The notes beneath the pieces were generated by a model. The model was not told where the DNA came from. It saw only the letters and a list, made by a program, of their open reading frames with translations, and did not search any database. From the NCBI RefSeq assembly GCF_947507565.1, contig NC_089175.1, positions 4,019,733 through 4,083,732 on the forward strand: a DNA stretch of 64,000 nucleotides, in the 5' to 3' direction. This document shows, piece by piece, positions 11,554-21,068 of this stretch. This stretch comes from Oscarella lobularis (lineage: Eukaryota; Porifera; Homoscleromorpha; Homosclerophorida; Oscarellidae). The first letter of the stretch is position 1; each line of letters opens with the position of its first letter. Made by a program: the position numbers and the translations under genes.

Positions 11554-11580
11554 CACACACACACACACACACACACACAC
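11554..11580. repeat. (CA)n microsatellite
   Basis: About 13 CA units in the 3' flank of L2. The same position after L3 and L5 also holds a CA repeat, so it is part of the duplicated unit. Confidence 0.95.
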
Positions 11581-11667
11581 ATGCAATTCACCGTCAGTTC
11601 TCTCTGACCAGTCTCGCAGAAGAAGACTTCTTTTGCTCTGACACATCGATTTTTTTTTTATTTTCTC

Positions 11668-11832
11668 TAGGAAGCATTGTACAGCCGGCGACATCGCAGT
11701 ACATCCCAAAGCGAACGCGTGAGCGTCTTTGCCCAGAAACAGTAAAACGCCGAATTGGCGAGAAAATTAATTAAAATGAATAATGAAACCAGTGGCTACG
11801 AAGAGTTTATCCTATTTGCGGTTAGAATCGCG
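11668..11832 (-). pseudogene. GPCR C-terminal remnant (copy 1)
   Basis: Sequence 11668-11811 matches 36110-36250, the last transmembrane segment and C terminus of the GPCR gene on the minus strand, including its stop triplet. After 11811 the match jumps to sequence found upstream of the GPCR (GCGGTTAGAATCGCG, also at 37388-37402), so the body of the gene was removed by an internal deletion. Only about 45 codons remain. Confidence 0.75.
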
Positions 11833-12386
11833 GGCAATGCTCTTGTAGTTATATAGTCTGCCAGTGGCTGAGTGCAATATAGTCAAGGCCGTCAATCTCT
11901 CCGATTCAATTAATCAATTCTGTAGTTATAACTGCAACTTTAGGCGTGTAACCCAACCGCACAGACCTTTTTGTTAATAGCTAATCATGCCGTTCGTTTA
12001 TGTCCATGCAGCTGGGATACTTTCTTGTATCTAAAGAGTGCGAGTCGGCTTGTGAAGACCTCCGAAGGACTTCAACATTGGGCTTCTAGCTATTCGGCCA
12101 CGATGCCTAGCTCTGCCCTTCCTGCCCTGAAGACATATGACATGGTAAAGGCGGCTCTTAGCTCGAAGGGATTTTCCCCTTTCTCGCGTGATTTTTCTAG
12201 TGGCTGCTCTATCGTCATTGGTTTTCTGACCAAGAGGCGGGGATTTTGTGTATAAGGCCATTTTTTTGTCTACAGGCGAGTAGCGAAAGTGAAACCATTT
12301 AATGACCTTGTGACGCAGTGTTTATTTTTAGAACGATTTTCCTGTAACACACAGTGCGTACTTGAACGAGAACGAGACCAGCCATT
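11833..12386. promoter_or_regulatory. Upstream region of D1
   Basis: No coding exon. The part from about 12140 is conserved before D1, the D pseudogene, D2 and D3: a tract around TTTTCTGACCAAGAGGC, then TATAAGG at 12251-12257, then a degenerate CRE-like TGACGCAG at 12311-12318 followed by a TTTATTTTTAG stretch that resembles a 3' splice site. A non-coding first exon is possible. Confidence 0.4.
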
Positions 12387-14682
12387 ATGTTCGGTGCGAC
12401 AATAGCAGTCGTCTCAGTGGAAGTATTCGCTCTTCTTTTGGGTACAAACCGACTCAAGGCTCCCGTTTCGTTGAAACGACGCAATGCTTCCTACTGTAGA
12501 TCTTTTCTCTTCGCTAACTCATGGAAAGCTCACGAGCTACATGAACGTGCACGGTCGCCATAAATACTTCATTTTGGAGAACGCGACATCTCCGGACTTC
12601 CTGGAGTGCGGCGGCGCGTACGACAACGGGGAAAAAGGACTGGCGATTCACCTGATGCTGTACAGGGATCCGGATCACCAGACGCCTACCGTGACCATGA
12701 CAAAAAGCGGAAGCATTCCCGTGTGGCCGCATCAGCGCGAATACACCTATTCGTGCTCCGACGACAGGCTTGCAAACGGCGGCGGAGCTCCCATTTCGAG
12801 CGGTTTTTGCAAGTTTGGAGTCACACGGGTGGGGGTAAGCGTGGAGTTTTCGGGCCGTTACGACTGTTTAGTGCAAAGCGCTGGCACGCGCGCGGGTACT
12901 TCAGAGGCGTCTAGTCCTGGCTCGGTTCTTCTTGAGGTCTACGGTAAGGCTTTGTTAATTACGACGGTTCTGGTTCGAATCGGACGCTGTATAGATCAAG
13001 AAATTCTCGTAGATGGGTCGCAGTCTCAGGATCCTTCGAGCGGCATAGTCGACGAGGGCTTCCAACTGTCGTTCTCTTGCGGTTTCAATCGTCAGGCAGA
13101 CATATCGTTGCTCACAATACAATGGAGACGCAACGGTGTCAGTGTTTACGAGAAAGCACTGTCTGACTTGACTACTCCGTTTGTGTACAAAATCCAGAAG
13201 GCGTCGCCGGCAGACGCCGGACTGTACGAGTGCGTTGTCGTATCCAGAAGCGACGGCGATTATGTCATTGACACTCTGAAAGCAGAAAATCCAGTGGTAG
13301 TAAATCATAATTGTAAGGGCAAAAGAATCCGTAAATTGCGTCTGTATGAGCTGTTGTGTTTGTGTCTAGATGCTCCCCGGGTGGTGTTCTTTTCTTCACC
13401 TTTTAGTGAAATTCATCAGAAGAAGAAAATGCCGGAAGTTAATGTTCCTCAGGGAGAAACGTTTCTTCTGAATTGCAACGTTAGCGCTTTTCCCTTTGCT
13501 ACAGTCAACAAACAAAAAATGAAAAAGGAGCACGTTTCTATAACAACAACTTTTCATGACGCCACTCGTGAAGACAGTGGTGTCCACTGTTGCGAGGCAG
13601 TCAACAAGATGGGTAGAGTTAGTCGATATATCGAAGTTCTCGTCTACGGTACGATAGCTCAATATTAAAACGTTTGCAAAATGCTACAGTTTTCTCATTT
13701 AGTTGCAGCAAAAATAACGTTTTTTGGGGTTCATGGAAATGAGAATGCCTGTCTTCTCCAAGGAACAGAGGCCTTGCTGCAGTGCAATGCAGTTGGGAGC
13801 TCTTTTCTGACGGTTTGGATCGTCAACCCAAATGGAACAGTGGTGCGCGAATCTAGGGAGTATGATAACGCCGAAGTTGCGTACCCTTTACCGACGGCGA
13901 CGCTAACCAAAGAAGAAACCTTTGTTTGTCATATGCGCAGCACCCGTGACGAAGAAATCACAAAGGAGTACAAGTTTTGCGTTAGGCCAGGTAAACAAAT
14001 CATTTATATTATATTGATTTGACATATGACCTGGTCTTTTCAACGAAGATTCATTCGGAACAACTATTATCGAAAGCGCCGCTGGTGGCGGAGGTGGTCT
14101 TTTGATACTCTTTGTCTTTGTGGTCGCTCTGATTGCCTGCTGTAGAAAAAGGTGCACAATTAGGTTTTGTTTGAAGCTTTTTCTGTAAACAGTTCTTATT
14201 AGACGGCGCGACACGAATCAGTCCAACCCTGATTCCTTGATTCCATCACGTCCTAAAACAGGTGCCAGCCGATTGCTATCTTCTGTGTTTGCTGTATTAC
14301 GTGCGTTCTGTAGATGATCAAATAGAAATCATTGCCCAGATCATATGTTATGACTGGATTGACGTTCTTCGCGGCATTGAACCATCGTTTGAGGACGGAG
14401 ACTCGTTTCTCCGCAGTGTCAAAACTGGTGAGCGTCGAGGCGGCGAAGCTGATTCCGTGATCTTCTGCTTGAAGAAGTGGATTGAACAAAACCCGAGAGA
14501 TGCCTGTAATTTGCTTTCAGCGGTGTGCAGTGCTGCTGAAGCAGCAGACAGGAAAGACCTTGCAGAGAAACTTGCTGCAAAATTTCAAAATTTCCCAAAC
14601 ATGTTGGACAATGTAAGATTTTCGAAAGATTTACAATTACGTGTTTTAATTAATATTTGTTCTAATATAGACCGGGCGTTAA
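12387..14682 (+). CDS. D1: Ig x4 - TM - Death domain receptor
   Basis: Predicted 616 residues. Exons 12387-12441 (signal), 12500-12943 (divergent V-like Ig, 19-166), 12995-13312 (Ig2), 13370-13648 (Ig3), 13709-13990 (Ig4 to 459), 14049-14151 (TM, after a run of five Gly), 14203-14261 (linker), 14314-14612 (Death domain about 514-605), 14671-14682. Ig exons end in DAGLYECVV or SGRYDC type strands. The C-terminal domain has the death-fold pattern with CLKKWIEQNP, then LLSAV and DLAEKL. Death domains recruit adaptors or kinases by homotypic contact in apoptosis or NF-kB signalling; which pathway is not shown. Compared with D2, a 2-nt length change before 14612 alters the frame, so D1 ends after TGR instead of the MSSDFSSLRAE tail shared by D2 and D3. 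The family core is intact. Confidence 0.82.
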
Positions 14683-14815
14683 CAATGTCTTCTGATTTTT
14701 CTTCTTTGCGAGCTGAGGCGAGTCGCGGCTCGGAGCGGAGATGAGCACAAACCAGTTGACGTCTTCAAGAGTTACTGTCGATTCTAAACTGTATTTACTA
14801 GTATACATATAGATA

Positions 14816-14835
14816 CTATACAGTATACTGTATAG
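14816..14835. repeat. 20-bp perfect palindrome downstream of D1
   Basis: CTATACAGTATACTGTATAG is self-complementary, in an AT-rich run of TATAC motifs. It is absent in full from the D2 3' flank, where only part of the TATAC run remains. Possibly a hairpin; function unknown. Confidence 0.85.
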
Positions 14836-14930
14836 CCATTTTCACAGGTGGGAATCTGTAATTCTACATTGTAATCGTACTGCCTCTTTCGAACATTCAA
14901 TACAATAGTTGAATTTAGACGTCACTGAAC

Positions 14931-15310
14931 TGCCGTAGCTCCTCCTCCAGACAAGCGCGCGCTCGTTGGTTCGCGTTCCTTCCTTCTTTGACTTTTTCTG
15001 GTAAACACGCACTCTGGAGTCTCCTTACAGAGTTCGTTTTCTTGGTGTTTTCTTCAAATACGGGCTTGTACAGCTTCAAAACACTGAAGTTGCACTTCGC
15101 GATGCTGGTTTCGATACAAGTCGCCTCGATCTCTTCTTTTGGTTAGACTCATAGCTCCTCAGCCAAACGAAGATGGACGTTAACCGGTTTTTAGGTCTCC
15201 TTCCACCGAAGGGAAGCGTCGTGAACGAAAATGAAAATGGCTTGTTCACTGGTAGGTGTTCGCTCGTCTCTAGCTCTCCTTGTCGCATGAACAAATCGCC
15301 GCTTTGATGC
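14931..15310 (+). pseudogene. Relic of a D4-type 5' end
   Basis: From GTAGCTCCTCC to about 15310 the sequence tracks the promoter and first exons of D4 (45943-46230). It includes ATGCTGGTTTCGATACAAGT at 15103 and GTTAACCGGTTTTTAGGTCTCC near 15178. The signal exon runs into a stop and the second exon is cut after a few codons (GAACGAAAAT..GGCTTGTTCACTGG). A second, shorter copy lies at 26620-26890. Confidence 0.65.
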
Positions 15311-15480
15311 TACGGGCATGATTGGCATCTTAGCTGGATTCTGCTGGAGCAATCAAAGAATTATTAATTAGGTAAGTGTTAGCACGGATTGTGGTATCAG
15401 TTTCTTCCCAGTAACGAGTCTCCGTCTCTCTCCATCTCCGGCAATGTCCAGAGCAACGCAGTATCTGCGCACGCCCTGAA

Positions 15481-18400
15481 ATGCCTTTGTCGAGTGCTTT
15501 CGTCGGCCTCGCGCTTATAGCGACACTTGGAAGTACTGTAGGATATCTGTTGAGTTGGCGCATCGTAACATTTGTTTTAGATTGTCAGATTTCGCTATTC
15601 CTTTCATTGCCATCGACCTCTATTCTTGTGAATGGAGGAGACTATTCGTCGGGAATTATAGTCTGTGTTGCCACAGGGGCGACTTCTCTCCAGTTGTTTC
15701 GAGTCGATGCGCAAGGAAGTCGTAGTGTCGTTATTTCCCAATCAATACATATTCCCAACGGTTTTGTCTTGACTTTGTCTGACTCTAATGTCGGCGTTGA
15801 CACGGCTGGTCTTTACCAATGCGAAGCCAAAGACAATTCAGCGACGACAAAGCGAGAAAATGCTACCATTTACGTTGATGGTATAGTTTTCAAAAAGGTA
15901 CATTTCCAAAGAAACATTCTGTTCTGTAATTAGTCCCACCTTACGTGAGAGGCGTTTTTGCTCATTCTAATCCATCAAGTGGTGCTGTGACTGAGGGAGG
16001 GTCATTCTCAATCATCTGCTCCGCAGATGCATCAATCAGCCCTACTCCAGTCATTAATCTACTTCACATGGGATCTGTTTCGAACAGTATCATGGGCTAC
16101 GAACTGATCTACGTTGTTGGCAGTGCTAGCAAAGCAGATCAAGGCAGTTACGAGTGTTTTGTGCAAAATCGGCAGGGCAATGCAACAAAAAGCCTACCAA
16201 ATTCAATTTCTGTTTTAGGTAAATAGACGTATGTTTTGATTTGCTTTTGTTTGGGCTTATATGGTCGTTTAGTACCAGCCAATGTAGATAGATTTACGAC
16301 CGTTATCAATGTTCTGAATAATGGACGAGTCGAAATAGAAGAGGGAAGTGACGAGCAATTAGAATGCATTGCTTCGGGAGATCAACCGCTGACAGTCAAA
16401 CTACGTCACAACACTCAATCTCTTATTGAAAGTGTCAGTTCAACTGTCAGAGCTGTGTTGACGTCAGTAAAAATCGGGCAGGATGATGGAACATATACAT
16501 GCACGGCAGTCAACAATGTAAAAACGGATGAAGTAAATCTTACCATCGCTGTTTACAGTAAGACCATCGCGCCTTCTTAGTGAGCTTTAATTAGTCATGT
16601 GTCATGTTTTTGTAGGGAAAGCATTCGTCAGATCTTTTAATAATAATGCACGTCAATGCGTAAGAAGCGGTGCAGTAGTCAAGCTTGAGTGCGTAGCAGA
16701 GGGACTCCCCATGCCTGATGTCAGAATAATTGGTCCGCCTGGCATTACATTACGGTCTGCGAAGGGAAAAGCAAGCTACAGTTTTAATGCTGCTGAGAAT
16801 GCTATTCGCACGTACACGTGCAGTGCCAGGAATAAATACAACACGCAAAATAGAACGTTCACAGTACGCGTTGCACGTAAGTGAAAGGTGACTATTTAGA
16901 AATGGGCGATAGATCTATTTAGGCAAGCCTGCTGCTCCCACGGGTTTAAAAGTCAGTGATGGTTCATCAGGAGCTAATGAACTGAAGTTCATGTGGACGA
17001 CGCCCGTTTTCTACTGTCATACTGACTTTCCTATCACGAGATATAGATTCTTTTGTACAGGAGGAGGGTCTACACGGGTTGACAAGTTTCTATCTGCACA
17101 TTTTACAGAGTATGCTGTACCAGAATCACGGTTTCGTTCAGGAGTTCACTACAGTTGCTCAGTAATTGCAGAGAATAATATCGGGCAAAGCGGCCAAAGT
17201 GATCCCTTTCTACTCAGGAGTGAGTGTACTGTTGAGATCAGATATTTTTTTACCACGTTGTGTATAGAACCTAGCAGATCTCCTGGAACGCCAACTGCTG
17301 TGACGACGCCAAGATCGGCTCTTGTAACATGGACCGTGAGTTTTTGAACTTTTTGCTGTATTGTTTCATAACCTGAGAATGTAGGCCATACCCACAAAGG
17401 ATCGGCGCGGAGTCATTCGAAAGTACACAATCGACGTTGCGTGTGTATCAGCTCTCTGCCGAAGTCAACCACCATCATTGTCGTCTACATCGTTGCGACG
17501 AAACATAGACGGACTGTCTCCCAACACGGAGTATAGAGTGACCGTGAGTGGCCACAACGTCATTGGAAAAGGACCCCCAAGTTCGCCGTTCGCTTTCAGA
17601 ACTAAACCTGATAGTAAGCGGAAACTCTGTTGAAAGATGATGACATTTACATGACTGGTGTGCACGTACGCAGAGCCAAGTGGGCCACCACAGTCGTTCG
17701 CCATTCCTCGACAACTCGTTTATCCGACCAATTTCACGGTGATGTGGCAGGTTTGTGGGAGTGAACATCATCGCTATAAATGAGATATAACACGAGATGT
17801 AGAAAATATCGTTGAATCAACAAAATGACGCAATTACGTCGTACACAGTGTATGTTGAATGCGAGACTGCATCATCAAATTGTTCCACTACGAAATCAGT
17901 TGATGCTCCACTTCTGAGAGTTGCGATCACCAATCTAAGTCCGTTCACCTCATACACAGTGACGGTGTCAGGATCGAATAAAGAAGGCGAAGGACCAAGA
18001 AGTTCTTCTGTACGTGTCACTACCGCACAAGGAGGTATGAGCATTTCTTTCCTTACTTCAGCGTTTTCATCATGCAATGTTTTCTAGTACCTGGTCCAGT
18101 GCAGAATTTGATGGCCACTCCGTTCAATGCAAGAGCAGTGAATGTGTCTTGGACGGAGCCATCCGCTCTAAACGGAGAGCTTCAGCGCTACGATGTTACC
18201 TATTCGCCCAGTGGAACGACTATCTACGCAATTACGCCTTCAATTGTGATAGGAAATCTAATGGACGAGAAGTACACATTTGAAGTAAGCGTGGTGACTG
18301 GAGGAGGAACCAGTCAACAGAGAACAGCGGAACAGCGTCCCGTCTGTAAGACGATTTTGTTGTTTGTAACGTTACGTCAATGCAGACTCTGATTTTATAG

Positions 18401-19514
18401 TTCCTCCCACAGTATCAGGTCCCGAAAAGACCATTCCTTTGGAGTTCAACTCCAAAAGAGCAATTTCATGTGACTTTCGAAGCTATCCGTTCAAAGGAGT
18501 GGCCAAACTGATGAGATCTAATGAGGACCTGACTTCATCAGCCGACGTCAGTAACAGAACAGAAGCTCCTCCACACACTCAGCGTCTGATATACACTGTA
18601 AGTGAAGTTGGATCCTATTCGTGTGCGTTTGCTGGTCCAGCAGATTCTGCCACATTTGAAGTAACTGGTATGTATGAAACTCTCTAATCAAGCAACTTAT
18701 TTTAATAAATAATTCTTTGACAGCTCCGGCAGAAATTCTGAATTCAACGCAGAGTCCGGTGACTCTCAATGGGTCATCTATTTCAATATTCGTTGAAGCT
18801 AGACAGTATCCGGATATACCAGAAATCAGCTGTGCAGATTTGACAGGCGAAGTGTCAACATTGGAATATTTAGATGGGGCTAACTACAGGAGAGCTACAT
18901 TTACTGTATCAAAAGCGCGGACTGTGGAGTGCAGCATTGTTGGAACTGACAAGACAGTGACTATAGTCATTGAAGGTGGCTCATCTGCGGGAGAGACGGG
19001 CCCAATCTTTGGTCTTCCGGGCTGGTATGACTACTTGGTCGTTGGCATAATTTTTTTGGTTCTTATTCTATTGCTCTTTATTTTACTACTTCTTCTGATT
19101 CGATGGTGGAGGCGCGGTAGAATGCCGTCATGCTGTAACTTCAATTCAAGTGAGGCTACTCTAGCAGGAGACGAATAAAACAAATCTTTTTTCACAGTTA
19201 GCAACGTTCAGAAAGTCAAAAAAGATGCTTCTATGAGGCGGCGTATACATCTCGGGGTAAAGAAAGCAAAAGAAATAAAACGATTTTTGCAATGTATACA
19301 TCTGTCCAAGGCACCCATTTTCGAAGAAATTCTTCCCAAGGCACCCATTTACGAAGAAATTGGCCCCACTGGCGGCGAGAGACAAACGTCGGAGAGTCGA
19401 GCGTACGAGTCTTTTAAAGAAGTTGCTAAACAGCGGCCCGGTGAAGGTTTGAATTTGCGTTCCAATCCCTTGTATGATCACATGTCTCCGCGAGCATCAG
19501 TGACGTCGCTCTAG
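15481..19514 (+). CDS. L3: long-class receptor with duplicated EEI tail motif
   Basis: Predicted 1117 residues. Exons 15481-15532 (signal MPLSSAFVGLALIATLG), 15581-15880 Ig1, 15934-16218 Ig2, 16273-16557 Ig3, 16616-16876 Ig4, 16923-17219 FN3-1, 17268-17335 and 17385-17613 FN3-2, 17674-17750 and 17803-18034 FN3-3, 18088-18345 FN3-4, 18401-18667 Ig5, 18724-19149 Ig6 plus TM, 19198-19514 tail. The tail exon reads through what is an intron in L2 and L4, adding a Lys/Arg-rich juxtamembrane stretch (MRRRIHLGVKKAKEIKRF). It then has IFEEI followed by IYEEI (a 30-bp tandem duplication with Tyr lost in the first copy), AYESF and LYDHM. Ectodomain is nearly identical to L4 in Ig2-FN3-3. An alternative stop (AGDE) follows directly if the last intron is retained. 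Confidence 0.82.
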
Positions 19515-19609
19515 AATGTGTGACTCGTGATTTACTGTTGTTGAACCCCAGTTCGTAAACCATTATTACATTGGTACAGTATCTCTGAAAGAAACTAACT
19601 AGTAAGTCT

Positions 19610-19643
19610 CACACACACACACACACACACACGCACACACACA
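19610..19643. repeat. (CA)n microsatellite
   Basis: CA repeat with one CG interruption, in the 3' flank of L3, at the position equivalent to 11554-11580. Confidence 0.93.
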
Positions 19644-19713
19644 TGCAGTTCTCTCTGACCAGTCTCGGAGAAGGAGACTTCTTTTGCTGACACATCAATT
19701 TTTCTCGTTTTCA

Positions 19714-19867
19714 CTAGGAAGCATTGTGCAGCCGGCGACATCGCAGCACATCCCAAAGCGAACGCGTGAGCGTCTTTGCCCAGAAACAGTAAAACGCCGA
19801 ATTGGCGAGAAAATTAAAATGAAAAATGAAACCAGTGGCTACAAAGAGTTTATCCGGTAGCACAACC
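19714..19867 (-). pseudogene. GPCR C-terminal remnant (copy 2)
   Basis: Matches 36110-36263 almost base for base, including the stop triplet and the TATCCGGTAGCACAACC end point, and then stops abruptly. The following sequence (TCTTGAATATTAGGC..) matches 42300 onward, the spacer before D3. It is the remnant of a second copy of the GPCR deleted from inside. Confidence 0.78.
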
Positions 19868-20287
19868 GTCTGCAGTCTTGAATATTAGGCAACTCTTTAT
19901 GATCTGATCATCTCTGCCCGGCTTGTTTCACTGGTAATGTGAGCGTTGACTCAGTTTGTTTCAACCTTCCCTGATGATACGAGATGAGTCGATGACGATC
20001 ACATGATGGTAAAGGCAGCGCTCTTCCTCCAAATGGGACTTCCCCTGATTTTCTAGCTTCTCCGTGACTTTGTTTTCTGACCAAGAGGCAGGGATTTTGT
20101 GTACAAGGCAATAGGCGTCATTTTCATTTGTCGGCAGGCACGTAGAGAAAGGGGTCAGCTCAGAGCCGGCGACGTTGTGACGTAATATCTACTTATTTTT
20201 AGGTCAATGACTTCATCTTTTTGCACCTATCGCGATTGAGAGGCATTCCTACTCATTTCAACTGCAACGAGAAACGAGGCCGCAATC
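19868..20287. promoter_or_regulatory. Upstream region of the D pseudogene
   Basis: No exon. Closely matches the D3 upstream region (42300-42740), including the TTTTCTGACCAAGAGGCAGG tract near 20080 and a CRE-like TGACGTAA at 20178-20185. Confidence 0.45.
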
Positions 20288-20947
20288 CTGTTCGGTGCCG
20301 ACTCACCAACGATAGCAGTCATCTCGGCGCAAGTCTTCGCTCTTCTCTTGGGTAGACAAACCGACTCGAGGCCCTCGTCCCGTTGCAACGACACCGTGCT
20401 TCTGTTTTCTAGGCATTTTCTCTTCGCTAACTCAAGGAAAGCTCACGAGCTACATCACCGTCCACTATCGCCGAAAATACTTCGTTTCCGATCAGCCGAC
20501 ATCTCCGAACTTCCTGGAGTGCGGCGGCGCGTACGACAACGAGGTAAAAGGACTGGCGATTCACCTGAAGCTGTACAAAGATCAGGATAAACAACAGCCT
20601 ATCGCGACCATGACGAAAAGCGGAAGCACTGCCGAGTGGCCGCAGCGCTATATACACCTATTCGTGCTCCGACGACAGGCTTGTAAACGGCGGCGGGGCT
20701 CCCATTTCGAGCGGGTCCTGCAAATTCGGAGTCCTCCGCATGAGTATGGAGTTTTCAGGCCGTTACTGGCACGGGTCATTCAGAGTCATCTAGTTCGGAA
20801 GTTCTTCTCGAGATCTACGGTAAGGCTTCATAACGACGTTGCGACGAATTTCTTTTTGATTAGACGTTTTCTAGATCAAGAAATTCTCGTAGATGGGTCG
20901 CAGTCTCAGAGTCAGGATCCTTCGAGCGGCATAGTCGACGAGGGCTC
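20288..20947 (+). pseudogene. Broken D-type gene (signal exon, Ig1, start of Ig2)
   Basis: Homologous to D3 but dead. The start codon position reads ATA at 20312-20314 where D3 has ATG. The V-like Ig exon (from 20413) has a 2-nt insertion near 20650 (CGCTATATACACC against CGCTACACC in D2), and a deletion near 20765 removes the second-Cys region (GATTGTGAAGTGCAAAGCG in D3). The Ig2 exon starts normally at about 20874 but is cut at 20947, where unrelated sequence leading into S1 begins. Signals of decay followed by a rearrangement that brought in S1. Confidence 0.85.
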
Positions 20948-21068
20948 GACACCCAAAGGTCATAAGCCAGAAAACCCATCCTTGAGCTCATTTTTGGCGT
21001 CGTTGCAGCCTGAAAACGTCTGAAAATGCGATGAAACGATCTTAGTCTTGTCACGTGATTGCAACCCA
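20948..21068. other. Junction sequence before S1
   Basis: Sequence after the broken Ig2 exon does not match other D genes. It holds the short 5' flank of S1 and no other visible gene. It marks one end of the S1 insertion or rearrangement. Confidence 0.4.

Noticed and set aside
11554-11580. CA repeats as a CRISPR or regulatory array
   Set aside because: Simple microsatellite; no spacer structure, and the genome is eukaryotic.
12387-14682. Assigning D genes to the UNC5 netrin-receptor family
   Set aside because: UNC5 has Ig-Ig-TSP1-TSP1-TM-ZU5-UPA-Death. No TSP1, ZU5 or UPA sequence is present, and there are four Ig units.
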